Assembly: GCA_963210315.1 (NCBI GenBank)
Contig: OY723255.1
Location: 1,116,001 to 1,180,000 of the forward strand
Source: Rhynchopus euleeides
Taxonomy: Eukaryota > Euglenozoa > Diplonemea > Diplonemida > Diplonemidae
DNA length: 64,000 bases
Direction of reading: 5' to 3'
Part shown: positions 31,993 to 43,700 of the stretch, piece after piece
How positions within the stretch are numbered: the stretch's first letter is position 1
Layout: every line of letters begins with the position of its first letter
Notes under the pieces: generated by a model
What the model saw: the letters and a program-made list of their open reading frames with translations, nothing else
What the model was told of the DNA's origin: nothing
Database searches by the model: none
Program-made: the position numbers and the translations under genes

Positions 31993-32845
31993 TCTAATGA
32001 TTTTCCAGTCTGCCTGGTGTGGGTGTGGTTGGGGAGGTGAGGTGTGTGGGGCGACGTCACAGGGCAGAGGGCATGTTGCGGGGTGGGGGCGAGTGGGATG
32101 GGGTGCTGGCCTTTGCCGCGTCAAGCATTTGCCTTCTTCTCATCTCAGATGCACAGCACAGCTGCCTCCAAAGTGAGGCAGGGTTAGGTCGTGCTGTGTG
32201 AGGAGGCAAGAAAGCAAACTGCTGCGAACAAAAAGACTTGGAGTTGCGTTCTTTGTTTGTACGAACGAGTGCATGTGTGCAGGATACCGAACGCTGCCAC
32301 GGGTCTTTATAGTGCGAAAAGCTAGCTGTTCTTACAAAAAAAAATGTGACTGCTGGACGTCCTTTTGTCGGTCGGCGCAAACCCCGGGAAAATCATACTC
32401 CTTCAGCGATACTGTAGACACCGTGTCGAGCAACTGTGGGACAACAGTTCCGAATGACTTTGTTGAAAGCACACTTGTCTCAAGGCTGTGTTGAGGCCGT
32501 GTGAAGTGGCCCGAAGGTGTCAATCCTGAAAGATTCAGTCGTACAATTTCATTCGTTACTTCGCGAATGTGCTGTGCCGCTCGTAACTCGGAACAAGGAC
32601 AAGAGAACGAATAGAAAAACATTTGCTGCACACCGCCAGCTTGGTGACGGCCTCTCCCAGTCCTCTGCACAATAACACGACTGGCTGTTATATATTAGTG
32701 CTTGTCTGAAGGACAGAAGAGCTGACGTCAGTCCTTACGAGCAGTACACTGCCCCAAGACACAAAGCTGTGCTGTGTTTCAACGGGACATTGGAGGGTAA
32801 AGAACAAGAAAACACGGGAGGGAACAGGGATCAGAGACACTGCAC
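31993..32845. other. Intergenic spacer with a dispersed repeat
   Basis: Type 1 acceptor, array box near 32125-32170, the ~100-bp dispersed repeat at 32251-32342, then unassigned sequence. No coding region seen. Confidence 0.55.
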
Positions 32846-34000
32846 TCAGGGTGAAATGGAAGACACAGCACGCACAGAGACAGAATTGCCGGTCGGTTGG
32901 ATGAAGACCCACCTCCCGCAGGGGCTCAGTGCAACATCACCCTCATCATGGGAGTCCACCCTGCCAAGACGCTCACCTGTGCTGAGGCTGTACAGGCTGG
33001 CGCCCTTCGAAGTCAGCACAACAGCAACACCACCTGGCTGCGACACAGGCAAGGCGTCGCCAGGCCCGTCCAGTCTGACAGTCCGCAAGCACATGAGGGA
33101 GGTTGTGCACCACACCTTGAGTGAGTTGTCGTCAGCGTACGACACCAGGTGCCGCTCGTCAGTGGTCAGGGTGACTCTGACCACAGGACCAGCATGCTCA
33201 TCCAGGGTGCGTGTGTGTGTGAGGGTGTTGATGTCCCACACACGGATGGTGTAGTCATATGACGCGCTGAAGATCCTCGTGCGTGACACAGCAATGTTGC
33301 AAACAACATCGCTGTGACCCTTCAGCACTGTGGCGCTCGGGGTGCCCTTCAAGTCCCACACACGCACCGTCCCACACACGGCACCTGTGAGGTTAAGGGT
33401 GTGGTCTCCAGACACCAGACGTCCGCAGTGTGTCCACTCTGCACAGTAGAGGAACTTGTTGTGATGCAGCAGGTGCACCTGCTCCCAGGTTGATGTCAGC
33501 CACACGCAGATGGTGCACTCATATGAGCACGTCGCCAACCACGTCCCACAGGGTGAGAATGCAGCGTAACGAATCGCCGTGCTGCCGTGTGTTAAGTCCG
33601 CCACCACACCCGCGGTGATGGTGTCAAACACAGTGACATGCCCTTCGTAGTCACCCACAGCACACAGCTTCCCACACCTCGACAGTGTGATGCGGTTGAT
33701 AGCGGTGCCATGCGGAGTTGAGTAGACAGCAGGGGCCTTGACTGTGGGCCAGCGTGGGACGAGCTTGACAGCACCCCCGTCCTCCAGACCCGTGTCGGCA
33801 ACACGCTGTGCATCGTCCAGCTCCTCCTCACACCCTTCGATGTGTGCTGCGACGTTTTCAGCCTCACGGGATGCGTTGTTGATGGAACCCGGGAACATCT
33901 CCTCCAGCGCATCCGCCTTCAGCCCGACCACGGTCCCGCCTTCCGGAACTCCGACGACACAGCTGTCACCGGTCCCGGCATGACGGACAGACACCTCCAT
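32846..34000 (-). CDS. Ubl-WD40 array protein, most diverged intact array member
   Basis: 384 residues, intact, ATG 34000, type 2 acceptor. DDAQRVADTG Ubl. A ~10-residue insertion in blade 4 (DHTLNLTGAVCGTVRVWD) and a strongly changed blade 7 (VRLDGPGDALPV, GGVAVVLTSKGASLY) set it apart. Loops: STPHGTAINR, GSTAIRYAAF, LHHNKFLYCAEW, SDVVCNIAV, AGPVVRVTL. Confidence 0.85.
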   Translation of the reverse strand: MEVSVRHAGTGDSCVVGVPEGGTVVGLKADALEEMFPGSINNASREAENVAAHIEGCEEELDDAQRVADTGLEDGGAVKLVPRWPTVKAPAVYSTPHGTAINRITLSRCGKLCAVGDYEGHVTVFDTITAGVVADLTHGSTAIRYAAFSPCGTWLATCSYECTICVWLTSTWEQVHLLHHNKFLYCAEWTHCGRLVSGDHTLNLTGAVCGTVRVWDLKGTPSATVLKGHSDVVCNIAVSRTRIFSASYDYTIRVWDINTLTHTRTLDEHAGPVVRVTLTTDERHLVSYADDNSLKVWCTTSLMCLRTVRLDGPGDALPVSQPGGVAVVLTSKGASLYSLSTGERLGRVDSHDEGDVALSPCGRWVFIQPTGNSVSVRAVSSISP

Positions 34001-34490
34001 CTTGTTGATAGTGTTCTCTCCTGGGGAGTGTGGTGGTGTGGGGTGGTTGGGGAGGAGGGGTGTCGTGGTGGGGATGCCAGAGGATGGGGCTTGGGAGGGA
34101 GGGGAGGGGGTGTGGAGCAGTCTGCAGAGAGGGCTCTGCTGTCAATCCATTTGCCTTCTTCACATATCAGATGCAACCGCACAGCTGCCTCCAAACAGAG
34201 GCAGGGGTTGGAGGGTGTTGTGCTCTGAGGCAAGGGCACCGGGGGGCGCCCGACGGGGGAGGGCTAGAAAGCAATTCAGTGTCAAAACCACCTGTGCCCC
34301 CGCTGGATCGTGAACTGACAGCAGAATGAGATAACGAACCAAGTCCCTGGGATCCCGTGCTTAGGCCCCAGTCCTGCAAAAACGAGACACCAAACCAATT
34401 CCTGCCGAAAGCTGCTACGTTGGAACGCACACCCCACTCCTTGTGTACACCACTCCCCGGTCGAGGGAGGGAGCAGGGATCAGAGACACT

Positions 34491-34598
34491 GGGAGTCTTC
34501 GCTGGTCGTTATCCTTCATCAATCTTCGTCAGTTTTCAGCTAATTCAACAGGAAATGCACCAGAATGCACTGACGATCACCCCGTAGCGAAGACCCCC
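34491..34598. mobile_element. 108-bp MITE copy
   Basis: Same position in the duplicated spacer as the copy at 21351-21458; it travelled with the duplication and is not a separate insertion. Confidence 0.7.
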
Positions 34599-34605
34599 AC
34601 TGCGC

Positions 34606-35784
34606 TCAGGGTGAAAAGGGAGACACAGCACACACAGCGACAGAAGTGTTGTAGTGCGTTGGTGTGAAGACCCACCTCCCGCAGAGGCTCAGTGCAACAG
34701 CAGGACCCAGTGAGTCCAACATCCCCCGACACTCCCCTGTGCTGAGGCGGTACAGCTTGGTGGCGATCTGATCTTTTACAGCAACAACATCACCTGCCTG
34801 TGACACAGCAAGTGAGTTCGCAGCACTCGAAGAGAAGGGATGGTCCAGTTGCACAGTACGCAGGCAGCTGAGGGTGGTTGTGCACCACACCTTGAGGGAG
34901 TGGTCGAAAGAGCACGACACCAGGTGCTGTTCGTCCTGAGTCAGGGCGAGGCCGCTTGTCCCACGAGTGTGTTCATCCAGGGTGTGTGTGAGTGTGAGGG
35001 TGTTGGTGTCCCACACACGGATGGTCTTGTCAGCTGACCCGCTGAAGATGCTCGTGCGTGACACAGTAATGCTGTAAACAGCATTGCTCGACACAGTTAT
35101 GCCGAAAACAGCCTTGCTATGACCCCTCAGCACTGTGGCGCTCGGTGTGCCCTTCAAGTCCCACACACGCAGTTTGCCCTGCTGGTCTCCGGAAGCCAGA
35201 CGTCCGCAGTGTGTCCACGCTACACACCTCACGATGCTCTTGGCATGTTCCAGAATGTGCACCTTCTCCCAGGTTGACGTCAGCCACACGCAGGTGATTC
35301 TGTCGGAAGAGCACGTCGCCAACTGCGCCCCAGAGACTGAGAACGCAGCGCGCCAAATATCGTTGTTGCTGTGTGTTAAGTCCGCCACCACAGCAGCGGT
35401 GGTGGTGTCAAACACAGTGAGGTGTCCTTTGCAGTAACCCACAGCACACAGCTTCCCACACCTCGACAGTGTGATGCACCGTGTGTCCTCCTCATGATTA
35501 GTTGAGTAGACAGCAGGGGCCTTGACTGTGGGCCAGCGTGGGACGAGCTTGACAGCACCCCCGTCCTCCAGACCCGTGTCGGCAACACGCTCTTCATCGT
35601 CCAGCTCCTCCTCGCACCCTTCGATGTGTGCTGCCACGTTCTCAGCCTCACGGGATGCGTTGTTGATGGAACCCGGGAACATCTCCTCCAGCGCATCCGC
35701 CTTCAGCCCGACCACGGTCCCGCCTTCCGGAACTCCGACGACACAGCTGTCTCCGCTCCCGGCATGACGGACTGACACTTCCAT
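34606..35784 (-). CDS. Ubl-WD40 array protein, twin of 21466-22644
   Basis: 392 residues, intact. Protein differs from its twin at a handful of residues (EGCEEE for EGSEEE, GSGDS for GTGDS, GMLDS for GMVDS). The identity continues through the 3' spacer for about 1.76 kb in total and stops at the ATG on the 5' side, where the upstream sequences are unrelated (GGAACTGAATCCGG here). Confidence 0.85.
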   Translation of the reverse strand: MEVSVRHAGSGDSCVVGVPEGGTVVGLKADALEEMFPGSINNASREAENVAAHIEGCEEELDDEERVADTGLEDGGAVKLVPRWPTVKAPAVYSTNHEEDTRCITLSRCGKLCAVGYCKGHLTVFDTTTAAVVADLTHSNNDIWRAAFSVSGAQLATCSSDRITCVWLTSTWEKVHILEHAKSIVRCVAWTHCGRLASGDQQGKLRVWDLKGTPSATVLRGHSKAVFGITVSSNAVYSITVSRTSIFSGSADKTIRVWDTNTLTLTHTLDEHTRGTSGLALTQDEQHLVSCSFDHSLKVWCTTTLSCLRTVQLDHPFSSSAANSLAVSQAGDVVAVKDQIATKLYRLSTGECRGMLDSLGPAVALSLCGRWVFTPTHYNTSVAVCAVSPFSP

Positions 35785-36351
35785 GGAACTGAATCCGGAA
35801 GCAACTTTTGATTTCCCTTGCGGAAATAAACTGCAGGGGCCTTTTCTGGAGTGTGGTGGTGTGCGGTGTGGGAGCGTGTGTTTGGGATCAACTGACAGCT
35901 TCCCTCAAAGTTGTACTCTCGAAAGTCACCCCAGTGCGGGAGACAGCATGCTGTGCCTCCAGCACCACACAGGTGTCCGGACACAATAACGCGCTCTGCT
36001 GGACACGCAGAGGCTGTGCCACCGTGCTGCAGGCACTGCCCTTCAGGGCTACCCACCATACCCACAACACCTCCTGCTGCTGCGAGACGTGGCGCCCTCC
36101 GTGTCTCAGCAGGGTGTGGTGTGGCATGCCGGCACTGTGGTGTGTCTGCAGAAGAGGGGGGCTTCGTGAGGGAGGGGAGGGGGTGTGGGGCTGTCTGCAG
36201 AGAGAGCACTGCGTCAATCATTTGACTTCTCCCCATCTCAGATGCACCGCACAGCTGTTGGTTAGAGGGGTGCTGTCGACCGGTTGCGAGGCAAGGGTAG
36301 CAGGCAGGTGCAAAAGGAACACAAGGAAGGGTACAGGGACGGAGACAGCAC
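35785..36351. other. Intergenic region, no gene seen
   Basis: Carries the array box near 36195-36255; otherwise unassigned. The sequence next to the ATG lacks the usual type 1 or type 2 acceptor. Confidence 0.5.
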
Positions 36352-37509
36352 TCAGGGTGAATAGGAAGACACAGCACACACAGAGACAGAAGCTGTATTG
36401 TTCGTTGGTGCGAAGACCCACCTCCCGCAGGGGCTCAGTGCAATACCCGTCCCATCTGTGGCCTCGTAGTCCACCTCCCCCAGACGCTCACCTGTGCTGA
36501 GGCGGTACAGAGTAGCGCTGTTCGCCCCCTCCACAGCAACAACATCACCTGGCTCTGACACAGCAAGTGAGTAGCGATAGTCGACCTGCACAGTCTGCAG
36601 GCAGCTGAGGGTGGTTGTGCACCACACCTTGAGAGAGTTGTCGAAAGAGCACGACACCATGTGCTGCTCGTCCTGAGTCAGGGCGAGGCCGCCTACGTCC
36701 TGAGTGTGCTCATCCAGGGTGTGTGTGTGTGTGAGGGTGTTCATGTCCCACACACGGATGGTCTTGTCACGTGACCCGCTAAAGATCCTCGTGCCCGACA
36801 CAGCAATGCTATTAGCAGCCTTGCTGTGACCCTCCAGCACTGTGGCGCTCGGTGTGCCCTTCAAGTCCCACACACGCACATTGCCTGATTGGTCTCCGGA
36901 TACCAGACGTCCGCAGTGTGTCCACGCTACTCTGTCACCTGAGCTATCCAACATGTGCACCTGCTCCCAGGTTGCTGTCAGCCACACGCAGATGGTGCCA
37001 GAAGAGCACGTCGCCAACCACGTCCCACAGACTGAGAATGCAGACCCATCCGTATCGTAGTCGCCGTGTGTTAAGTCCGCCACAACGTCAGCGGTGCTGG
37101 TGTCAAACACAGCGATGCGTCCTTCGTAGTCACACACAGCACACAGCTTCCCACACCTCGACAATGTGATGCTCTGTACCCTCTCGTATATGTGCTCCCT
37201 ATGCGCACTGCTGTAGACAGCAGGGGCCTTGACTGTGGGCCAGCGTGGGACGAGCTTGACAGCACCCCCGTCCTCCAGACCCGTGTCGGCAACACGCTCT
37301 TCATCGTCCAGCTCCTCCTCGCACCCTTCGATGTGTGCTGCCACGCATGCAGCCTCACGGGATGCGTTGTTGATGGAACCCGGGAACATCTCCTCCAGCG
37401 CATCCGCCTTCAGCCCGACCACGGTCCCGCCTTCCGGAACTCCGACGACACAGCTGTCACCGGTCCCGGCATGACGGACAGAGTCTATGGAAGTGTCAGA
37501 CACTTCCAT
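36352..37509 (-). CDS. Ubl-WD40 array protein with altered N-terminus
   Basis: 385 residues, intact, ATG 37509. The start reads MEVSDTSIDSVRHAG: a short insertion in the first Ubl strand, coded by an inverted pair (GGAAGTGTCAGACACTTCC) that turns the conserved start region back on itself. Blade 1 also has an extended loop (HREHIYERVQS); blade 3 is shortened (LDSSGDRVAW). Whether the altered Ubl strand still folds is unclear. Confidence 0.8.
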   Translation of the reverse strand: MEVSDTSIDSVRHAGTGDSCVVGVPEGGTVVGLKADALEEMFPGSINNASREAACVAAHIEGCEEELDDEERVADTGLEDGGAVKLVPRWPTVKAPAVYSSAHREHIYERVQSITLSRCGKLCAVCDYEGRIAVFDTSTADVVADLTHGDYDTDGSAFSVCGTWLATCSSGTICVWLTATWEQVHMLDSSGDRVAWTHCGRLVSGDQSGNVRVWDLKGTPSATVLEGHSKAANSIAVSGTRIFSGSRDKTIRVWDMNTLTHTHTLDEHTQDVGGLALTQDEQHMVSCSFDNSLKVWCTTTLSCLQTVQVDYRYSLAVSEPGDVVAVEGANSATLYRLSTGERLGEVDYEATDGTGIALSPCGRWVFAPTNNTASVSVCAVSSYSP

Positions 37510-37654
37510 AATACTGATTGCCCGGTGTGCCTGTGGCGCATGTTGTTGGGGAGGTGTGTCGTGCCGCCCTGCCTCTGCCTCCCTCAGGCAGGCAGGGTGC
37601 GGGTGTGGCATGGCGGTGTCGACCCGAGACGCGCATTGCAAAGGTGGCGTGAGT

Positions 37655-37845
37655 AGACAGCAGGGGCCTTGACTGTGGGACAGCGTGGGACGAGCTTGAC
37701 AGCACCCCCGTCCTCCAGACCCGTGTCGGCAACGCGCTCTTCATCGTCCAGCTCCTCCTCACACCCTTCGATGTGTGCTGCCACGCATGCAGCCTCACGG
37801 GATGCGTTGTTGATGGAACCCGGGAACATCTCCTCCAGCGCATGC
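37655..37845 (-). pseudogene. Ubl fragment in a tandem duplication
   Basis: Covers only ALEEMFPG to the TVKAPAVY linker. It lies between two copies of the same upstream sequence (37510-37656 and 37850-37990), so the start of the gene at 37509 was partly duplicated in tandem. No initiator context is visible. Confidence 0.7.
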
Positions 37846-38239
37846 ATAATACTGATTGCCCGGTGTGCCTGTGGCGCATGTTGTTGGGGACGTGTGTCGT
37901 GCCGCCCTGCCTCTGCCTCCCTCAGGCAGGCAGGGTGCGGGTGTGGCATGGCGGTGTCGACCCGAGACGCGCATTGCAAAGGTGGCGAAGGGGGCCTCGT
38001 GAGGGAGGGGAGGGGGTGTGGGGCTGTCTGCAGAGAGAGCACTGCGCCAACCCTTGCCTCTTCACATCTCAGATGCAAACGCACAGCTGCCTCAGAGCTC
38101 AGACCCGGAAACCCGCGACCAGATGCCTCAAAACAGAGAACAGGGGGTCAGACCTGCTGTCCTGCGAGGCTAGAAAGCAAGCTGGTACAACAAAACGACA
38201 AATACACAAAGCTGGGAAACAGGTTCCGAGGCACTGGAT

Positions 38240-39354
38240 TCAGGGTGAAACGGAAGACACAGCAGACACACAGACAGTTTTCTTCTTCGTTGGTGTGAAG
38301 ACCCACCTCCCGCAGGGGCTCAGTCCAACACCATGACCCCGTGAGCGCACCTGCCCCACACACCTGCGTCTGCGTGTGCTGAGACGGTACAGTGTGGTGA
38401 CCGCTGCGATGGGTGTCACCACTGCAACAACATCGCCTGGCTGTGACACAGCAAGTGAGATGGGTTTCCAAGTCAGCTGCACGGTCCGCAGGCAGCTGAA
38501 GGTGGTTGTGCACCACACCTTGAGGGACTCGTCGAAAGAGCACGACACCAGGTGCTGCTCGTCCTGAGTCAGGGCGAGGCCGCCCACGTCCTGAGTGTGC
38601 TCATCCAGGGTGTGTGTGTGTGTGAGGGTGTTGATGTCCCACACACGGATGGTCTTGTCACGTGACGCGCTGAAGATCCTCGTGCCCGACACAGCAATGC
38701 TGCGAACAGCCTTGCTGTGACCCTCCAGCACTGTGTCGCTCGGTGTGCCCTTCAAGTCCCACACACGCAGTTTGCCTTCGTAGTCTCCGGACACCAGACG
38801 TCCGCAGTGTGTCCACGCTGCACTCCACACGCTGATGTTGTTGCCCTCCAGCATGCACACCTGCTCCCAGGTTGCTACCAGCCACACGCAGATGGTGCCG
38901 TCATCAGAGCACGTTGCCAACCACGTCCCACAGACTGAGAACGCAGTGGTCTCAATCTCCTCGTAGCCGTGTGTTAAGTCCGCCACCACAGCAGCGGTGG
39001 TGGTGTCGAACACACGGCACACAGCTTCCCACACCTCGACAGTGTGATGCATCGTGTGTCCTCCTCATGATAAGTTGAGTAGACAGCAGGGGCCTTGGCT
39101 GTGGGCCAGCGTGGGACGAGCTTGACAGCACCCCCGTCCTCCAGACCCGTGTCGGCAACGCGCTCTTCATCGTCCAGCTCCTCCTCACACCCTTCGATGT
39201 GTGCTGCCACGTTCTCAGCCTCACGGGATGCGTTGACGGAACCCGGGAACATCTCCTCCAGCGCATCCGCCTTCAGCCCGACCACGGTCCCGCCTTCCGG
39301 AACTCCGACGACACAGCTGTCACCGGTCCCGGCATGACGAACAGACACTTCCAT
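38240..39354 (-). pseudogene. Ubl-WD40 array member with blade-1 deletion
   Basis: ATG 39354, type 2 acceptor. In frame through CGKLCAVC, then ~25 bases coding YYNGHITVFD-type sequence are missing near 39010-39015 and the frame changes; VFDTTTAAVVADLTHGY to the stop at 38240 is open in the second frame. Otherwise complete. The Ubl also lacks one residue (PGSVNASRE). Confidence 0.75.
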
Positions 39355-39641
39355 CTTGTTGATAGTGTTCTCTCCTGGGGAGTGTGGTGGTGTGGGGTGG
39401 TTGGGGAGGAGGGGTGTCGTGGTGGGGATGCCAGAGGATGGGGCTTGGGAGGGAGGGGAGGGGGTGTGGAGCAGTCTGCAGAGAGGGCACTGCTGTCAAT
39501 CCACTTGCCTTCTTCACATATCAGATGCAACCGCACACAGCTGCCTCTACACAGAGCTCCGGTCAGAGAGAGTTGCATTGCAAGGCAAGAAGGCAAAACG
39601 GTGCAATAGAAACGGCAAACGCGGGGTGCTGAGGACTGCAC

Positions 39642-40122
39642 TCAGGGTGAAACAGAAGACACAGCACACACAGACACACGAGTGCGGTTTGTTGATGTGA
39701 AGACCCACCTCCCGCAGAGGCTGGTTGCAACACCACAACCATATGAGGGAATCCTCCCGAGACACTCACCTGTGCTGAGGCGGTAAAGTATGGTGGCGTA
39801 ACCGAGGCTCGCGGCCACAACATCACCTGGCTGTGGTACAGCAAGTGAGTAGGAATAGTCGTCCAGCTGCACAGTACGCAGGCAGCTGAGGGTAGTTGTG
39901 CACCACACCTTGAGGGACTTGTCAAAAGAGCACGACACCAGGTGCTGCTCGTCCTGAGTCAGAGCGAGGCCGGTCACCGGAGCAGTGTGCTCATCCAGGG
40001 TGTGTGTGTGTGTGAGGGTGCTGATGTCCCACACACGGATGGTCTTGTCCTTTGACCCGCTGAAGATCCGCATGCCCAACACAGCAAGGCCGCGAATCGC
40101 ATCGTGGTGACCCACCAGCACT
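39642..40122 (-). pseudogene. C-terminal half of a Ubl-WD40 gene split by retroelement copy 2
   Basis: Begins at the same codon as the half at 14680-15160 (HHDAIRGLAV onward) and runs to the stop at 39642. The other half is at 49664-50327, 9.5 kb away across the element. Flanking direct repeats are GACCCACCAGCACT (40109-40122) and GACCCTCCAGCACT (49664-49677), one mismatch. Confidence 0.8.
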
Positions 40123-40717
40123 CTACTGTCATGTTATTGGTTTATTTCTGTGTACAGATACACACTGCTGATTCGCTTGTCGGGTGGGGGGGGGGGGGAA
40201 AGGGGGAAAGAACCATATCAAAAGACATAGCAAAAACGGGGGTTGGGGGAGGGGGGGGGGGGGGGAAATGGTTGAGAAAAAACATACATCAGGGGTGGGG
40301 GCGTTCTGTTATGGTTTTTGTTTCATTCGTGTGTTCGTTCTGAAGACAAGATAATGGAAACAAAAGGGAAAACAGGCATGCCCCTCACCACTCAGCGTAT
40401 CTGCAGAGCCATGTGCACGTACGTACACTCTGGGTACACATCGCCGCTCTGCCTTGGGAACAGAGAATGGGGTTTAACACGCTGAACTCCTTTGTGTAAA
40501 CACCATTGGGTAGGCGGTCACATTCTCAGGTTCCGGGGGGAGGGGGGGGGGGGGGAAATTCGTTTTAGAAAACAAAATATTCATCACGTTCCGTCACGTC
40601 CGTCAGCATACACACTCACCTCACACATTCGTATACACTAAACGCTTCATCTCTTGTTCAAGCCTTCATCATCACGTGGTCGTAGCTCACCCCACGCGGC
40701 ACTCACTTGGCATATAG

Positions 40718-43700
40718 TCAAGTGGTTCCGTCAGGCTCTGGTTCTGTTCCATTACCAGGCTCCCCTGGCTGCGATTGTGAGACCTCCGTTCTGTCCGTCT
40801 CTGATTTCCCTGGTGGCCCCGTCTCCCGCTCACCATCCACCCCTTCACCACCCGTCTGAGACAGAAAAATATCAGGGGAGGCAGGCACCGAGGGCGATAT
40901 CTGTGCCGGAGGGGCACCCAACAACAAGGGAAGTTCCACAGCAGGTTCCGTGGCTGACGCCTGTATCTGAGAGCCGCTCACTACCGAGGCAGGTTCTGCA
41001 CGCTGCCTCTTTGATTGCGGCCCCTTGGGCTTTGGCGTCACCCGATCCTCCGGGAGAATGACTACAAGGGCTGAAGAAGTCGCAGCCACTGTATCAAGTT
41101 GCGGTTGGCTTTCAAACAGGTCCTTCGACTCTTCACTCGTTTCGTCACTGCCACTCACTTCGTCTCGGTCCCTCTTCTTCTGGGCCGTATGAACAACTAA
41201 TTGCCCTTGCTCAGGCTTCGGTTGCAACAAACGGGGTTGGTCCGTCCCTTGCACCCGTGCTGGGGCGTCCTGCGACTGTATTTGCAGCTGCTTGTTCTCA
41301 GACACCTCCAACGCTGACTGCAGGGACAATACCAAGTTGTTTTGTTGCACGATGAAATCCTTCTGCCGCGCCATTTCTTTCGCCATGGTCATGCCTTGGC
41401 GCAGCTGGTGCTGCACCTGCTTAACCAACATGGCCTTATCCTGATTCTGTTGTTCGTGTAGGCCCTCCTGGATCTGCATATGTTGCTCCTGCATCCCCAG
41501 TTGGTCACGGAGTGCCTTCTCATTTTGCATGCTCGCCGACACGTGAAATTCCAAAAGCATCTTATCTTGCTGTGTACCTTTCAAAGCATTCTCTGTCTGT
41601 TCAAGTAAGCGCTGTTGGGATTCTCCCTGAGACGAGTAGCTGCGGGCCTTGGACTCCACACGTTGCAGTTCCTGGGTGAGGACCGCTTTTTCGTGGGTCG
41701 CCTGTGCCCTCAACGCTTCTACCTCCGCCTCTCTTTCAACACCAAGCTCTTTCATAAAAGCCAACGCAGAGTCTTGCTTATGGAGCTGTCCCTTTAACAC
41801 GGCCATCTCCTGTCGTTGTTGATTCAAACGGTCCGCTTTGGCCTGTGCCTCGTTCGCCACCTTTTCCTTCTCCTCATTCACCCTCTTTATCTCACTCTCT
41901 GCCTTTGCCAAAGCTTTCTCCTTCTCCACGACTGACCTCTCATGATCCTCTGCTGCTCTTTTTTGCTCTGCCTCTCGCACCTCTATCGCCTCTTGGAGTT
42001 CCTTCCGGCATAGACTGACGAGCGTCTTCGTTTGCTCCTCGGTCCGATACCTATCAAGGACTTCCGTGATTTCACTACACAAAGCAAAACGTGCTAGGGC
42101 TTCTTCTTCCACAACATGCGCCCGCTCTGCACTTTCCTCCATTTCCAAAGTCCTGCGTTCCAAAGTCAGGTATTCCTCCCCGCGCTGCTGGGGTGGTTCC
42201 TGTGGTTCATTCAAAACAATGGCACTCTTGGGGACGGTGGCATCCTGCAGCTTTTGCATTATGTCTTCCGTGTTTCCCGTGAGCCCAGGTTGTTGTGTGG
42301 GAGATACATATACTTCTGGCGAGTTGGGCATGCTAACCTTCTCCTCCTGAGGGGCATCCTTATCACAATACACGAGGATGGTCGACTCCTTCTCAAGGAA
42401 ACCCCTGAAGGCATCCATTTCCTCAGCTGTGTTGGCCACAGTCACGGTGTTGTCGTCAAACAAGGCCATGGCATCCGTGCCACAGCTGATAAAACGGTAA
42501 TGGCCTCCGTGCGGGGTATTTCCTCTGTGCAGGACTGCACCCGTGAGGCGGTACCTTGTAAAGGAAGGCTTCCCTCCGTTATTTCCACTCGACATCAGCA
42601 AGTCCGTGTCAATGTTGATCGCTCGAGTCTTGCGCTCATACATGACACCGTTGCCAACTCTGAGTGTTTTGAAGCGCCAGAGTCGTATAAACAAGTGTGT
42701 CGGGAGAGATGTGATTTGCACCGACTTTGTCGCCCGTTGTTTGTTTGGGGCACACATTTCGCACTCGTAATTAAGCACTTCTTCAGGCATCAGGCTTTCG
42801 CAAATTCTGTCGGCCAAAGTCACACCTGTTTTCCCGGGGTTGTTGAGTGGGACTGACAGTAGGGACAACTGTTCCTCCCTCCCCGTGACCTTCTTGCAAT
42901 TTTGGCATGCCATGCTTGTGAATGTCCTCACTTCAGGGATCCATGACTGTACTGTCGGTTGGTCCATCGTCCTGAGGTGTTCATTCAGCATTCTCCATTC
43001 TGCTTCCAGTGTTGGGACAACCCCCAGACAATACGCTTCATCCGCGCAATGCTGCTCCCTTGTCTGGAACATACTGTGGATGGCTGTTTGCAACACGGAC
43101 ACTGAATGATCTGTGCGACTCCTGGTGTACATGGAGTACAATCCCATGAGTATGGGGGTTAGGCCGAGTCCGTTTGAAACAAACTTGCATGCACTGCCTA
43201 GGGTAGCTGGAAGTACCGAGTGTGCGAGCATCTGGTACAGTGCTCCCAGGTAGCAAGTATTTCCCTCATTGACAACACCCCACGACAACGTATTGCTGTG
43301 CAGTACCTTCATACTTATCGTGCTCTTCCCCAAAACTGGAGGCTGTTGTGAGGGGACGGGTGGAGAGAGGGGAGGAGAGGAGGAAGAGGAAGAGGAAGAC
43401 AACGGTACGGAAGGGGAGGAGGTATAGAAGAGAGGGACAAAAGAATCACTTTCACTCTTGCGTTGGTTCGCACTTCCAGTAGGCTTCACATCCGCCCCTT
43501 GCGGTGCGGGGTCTGTGTGGGTGTCCGAAGGGCTGATATCCACACACTTTCCTCTCAATGGCATGTCTCGGGTTGGTTTTGCCCACACATACTCCCGTAG
43601 CTTGGGGAGAGGGTGTTTGCGATAGTGTCTGTCCACAGCAGTATCAAACAGGCGCTCCATTTTTGCCATTGCAGATGGAGCCACACAAAACAACCTTCGT

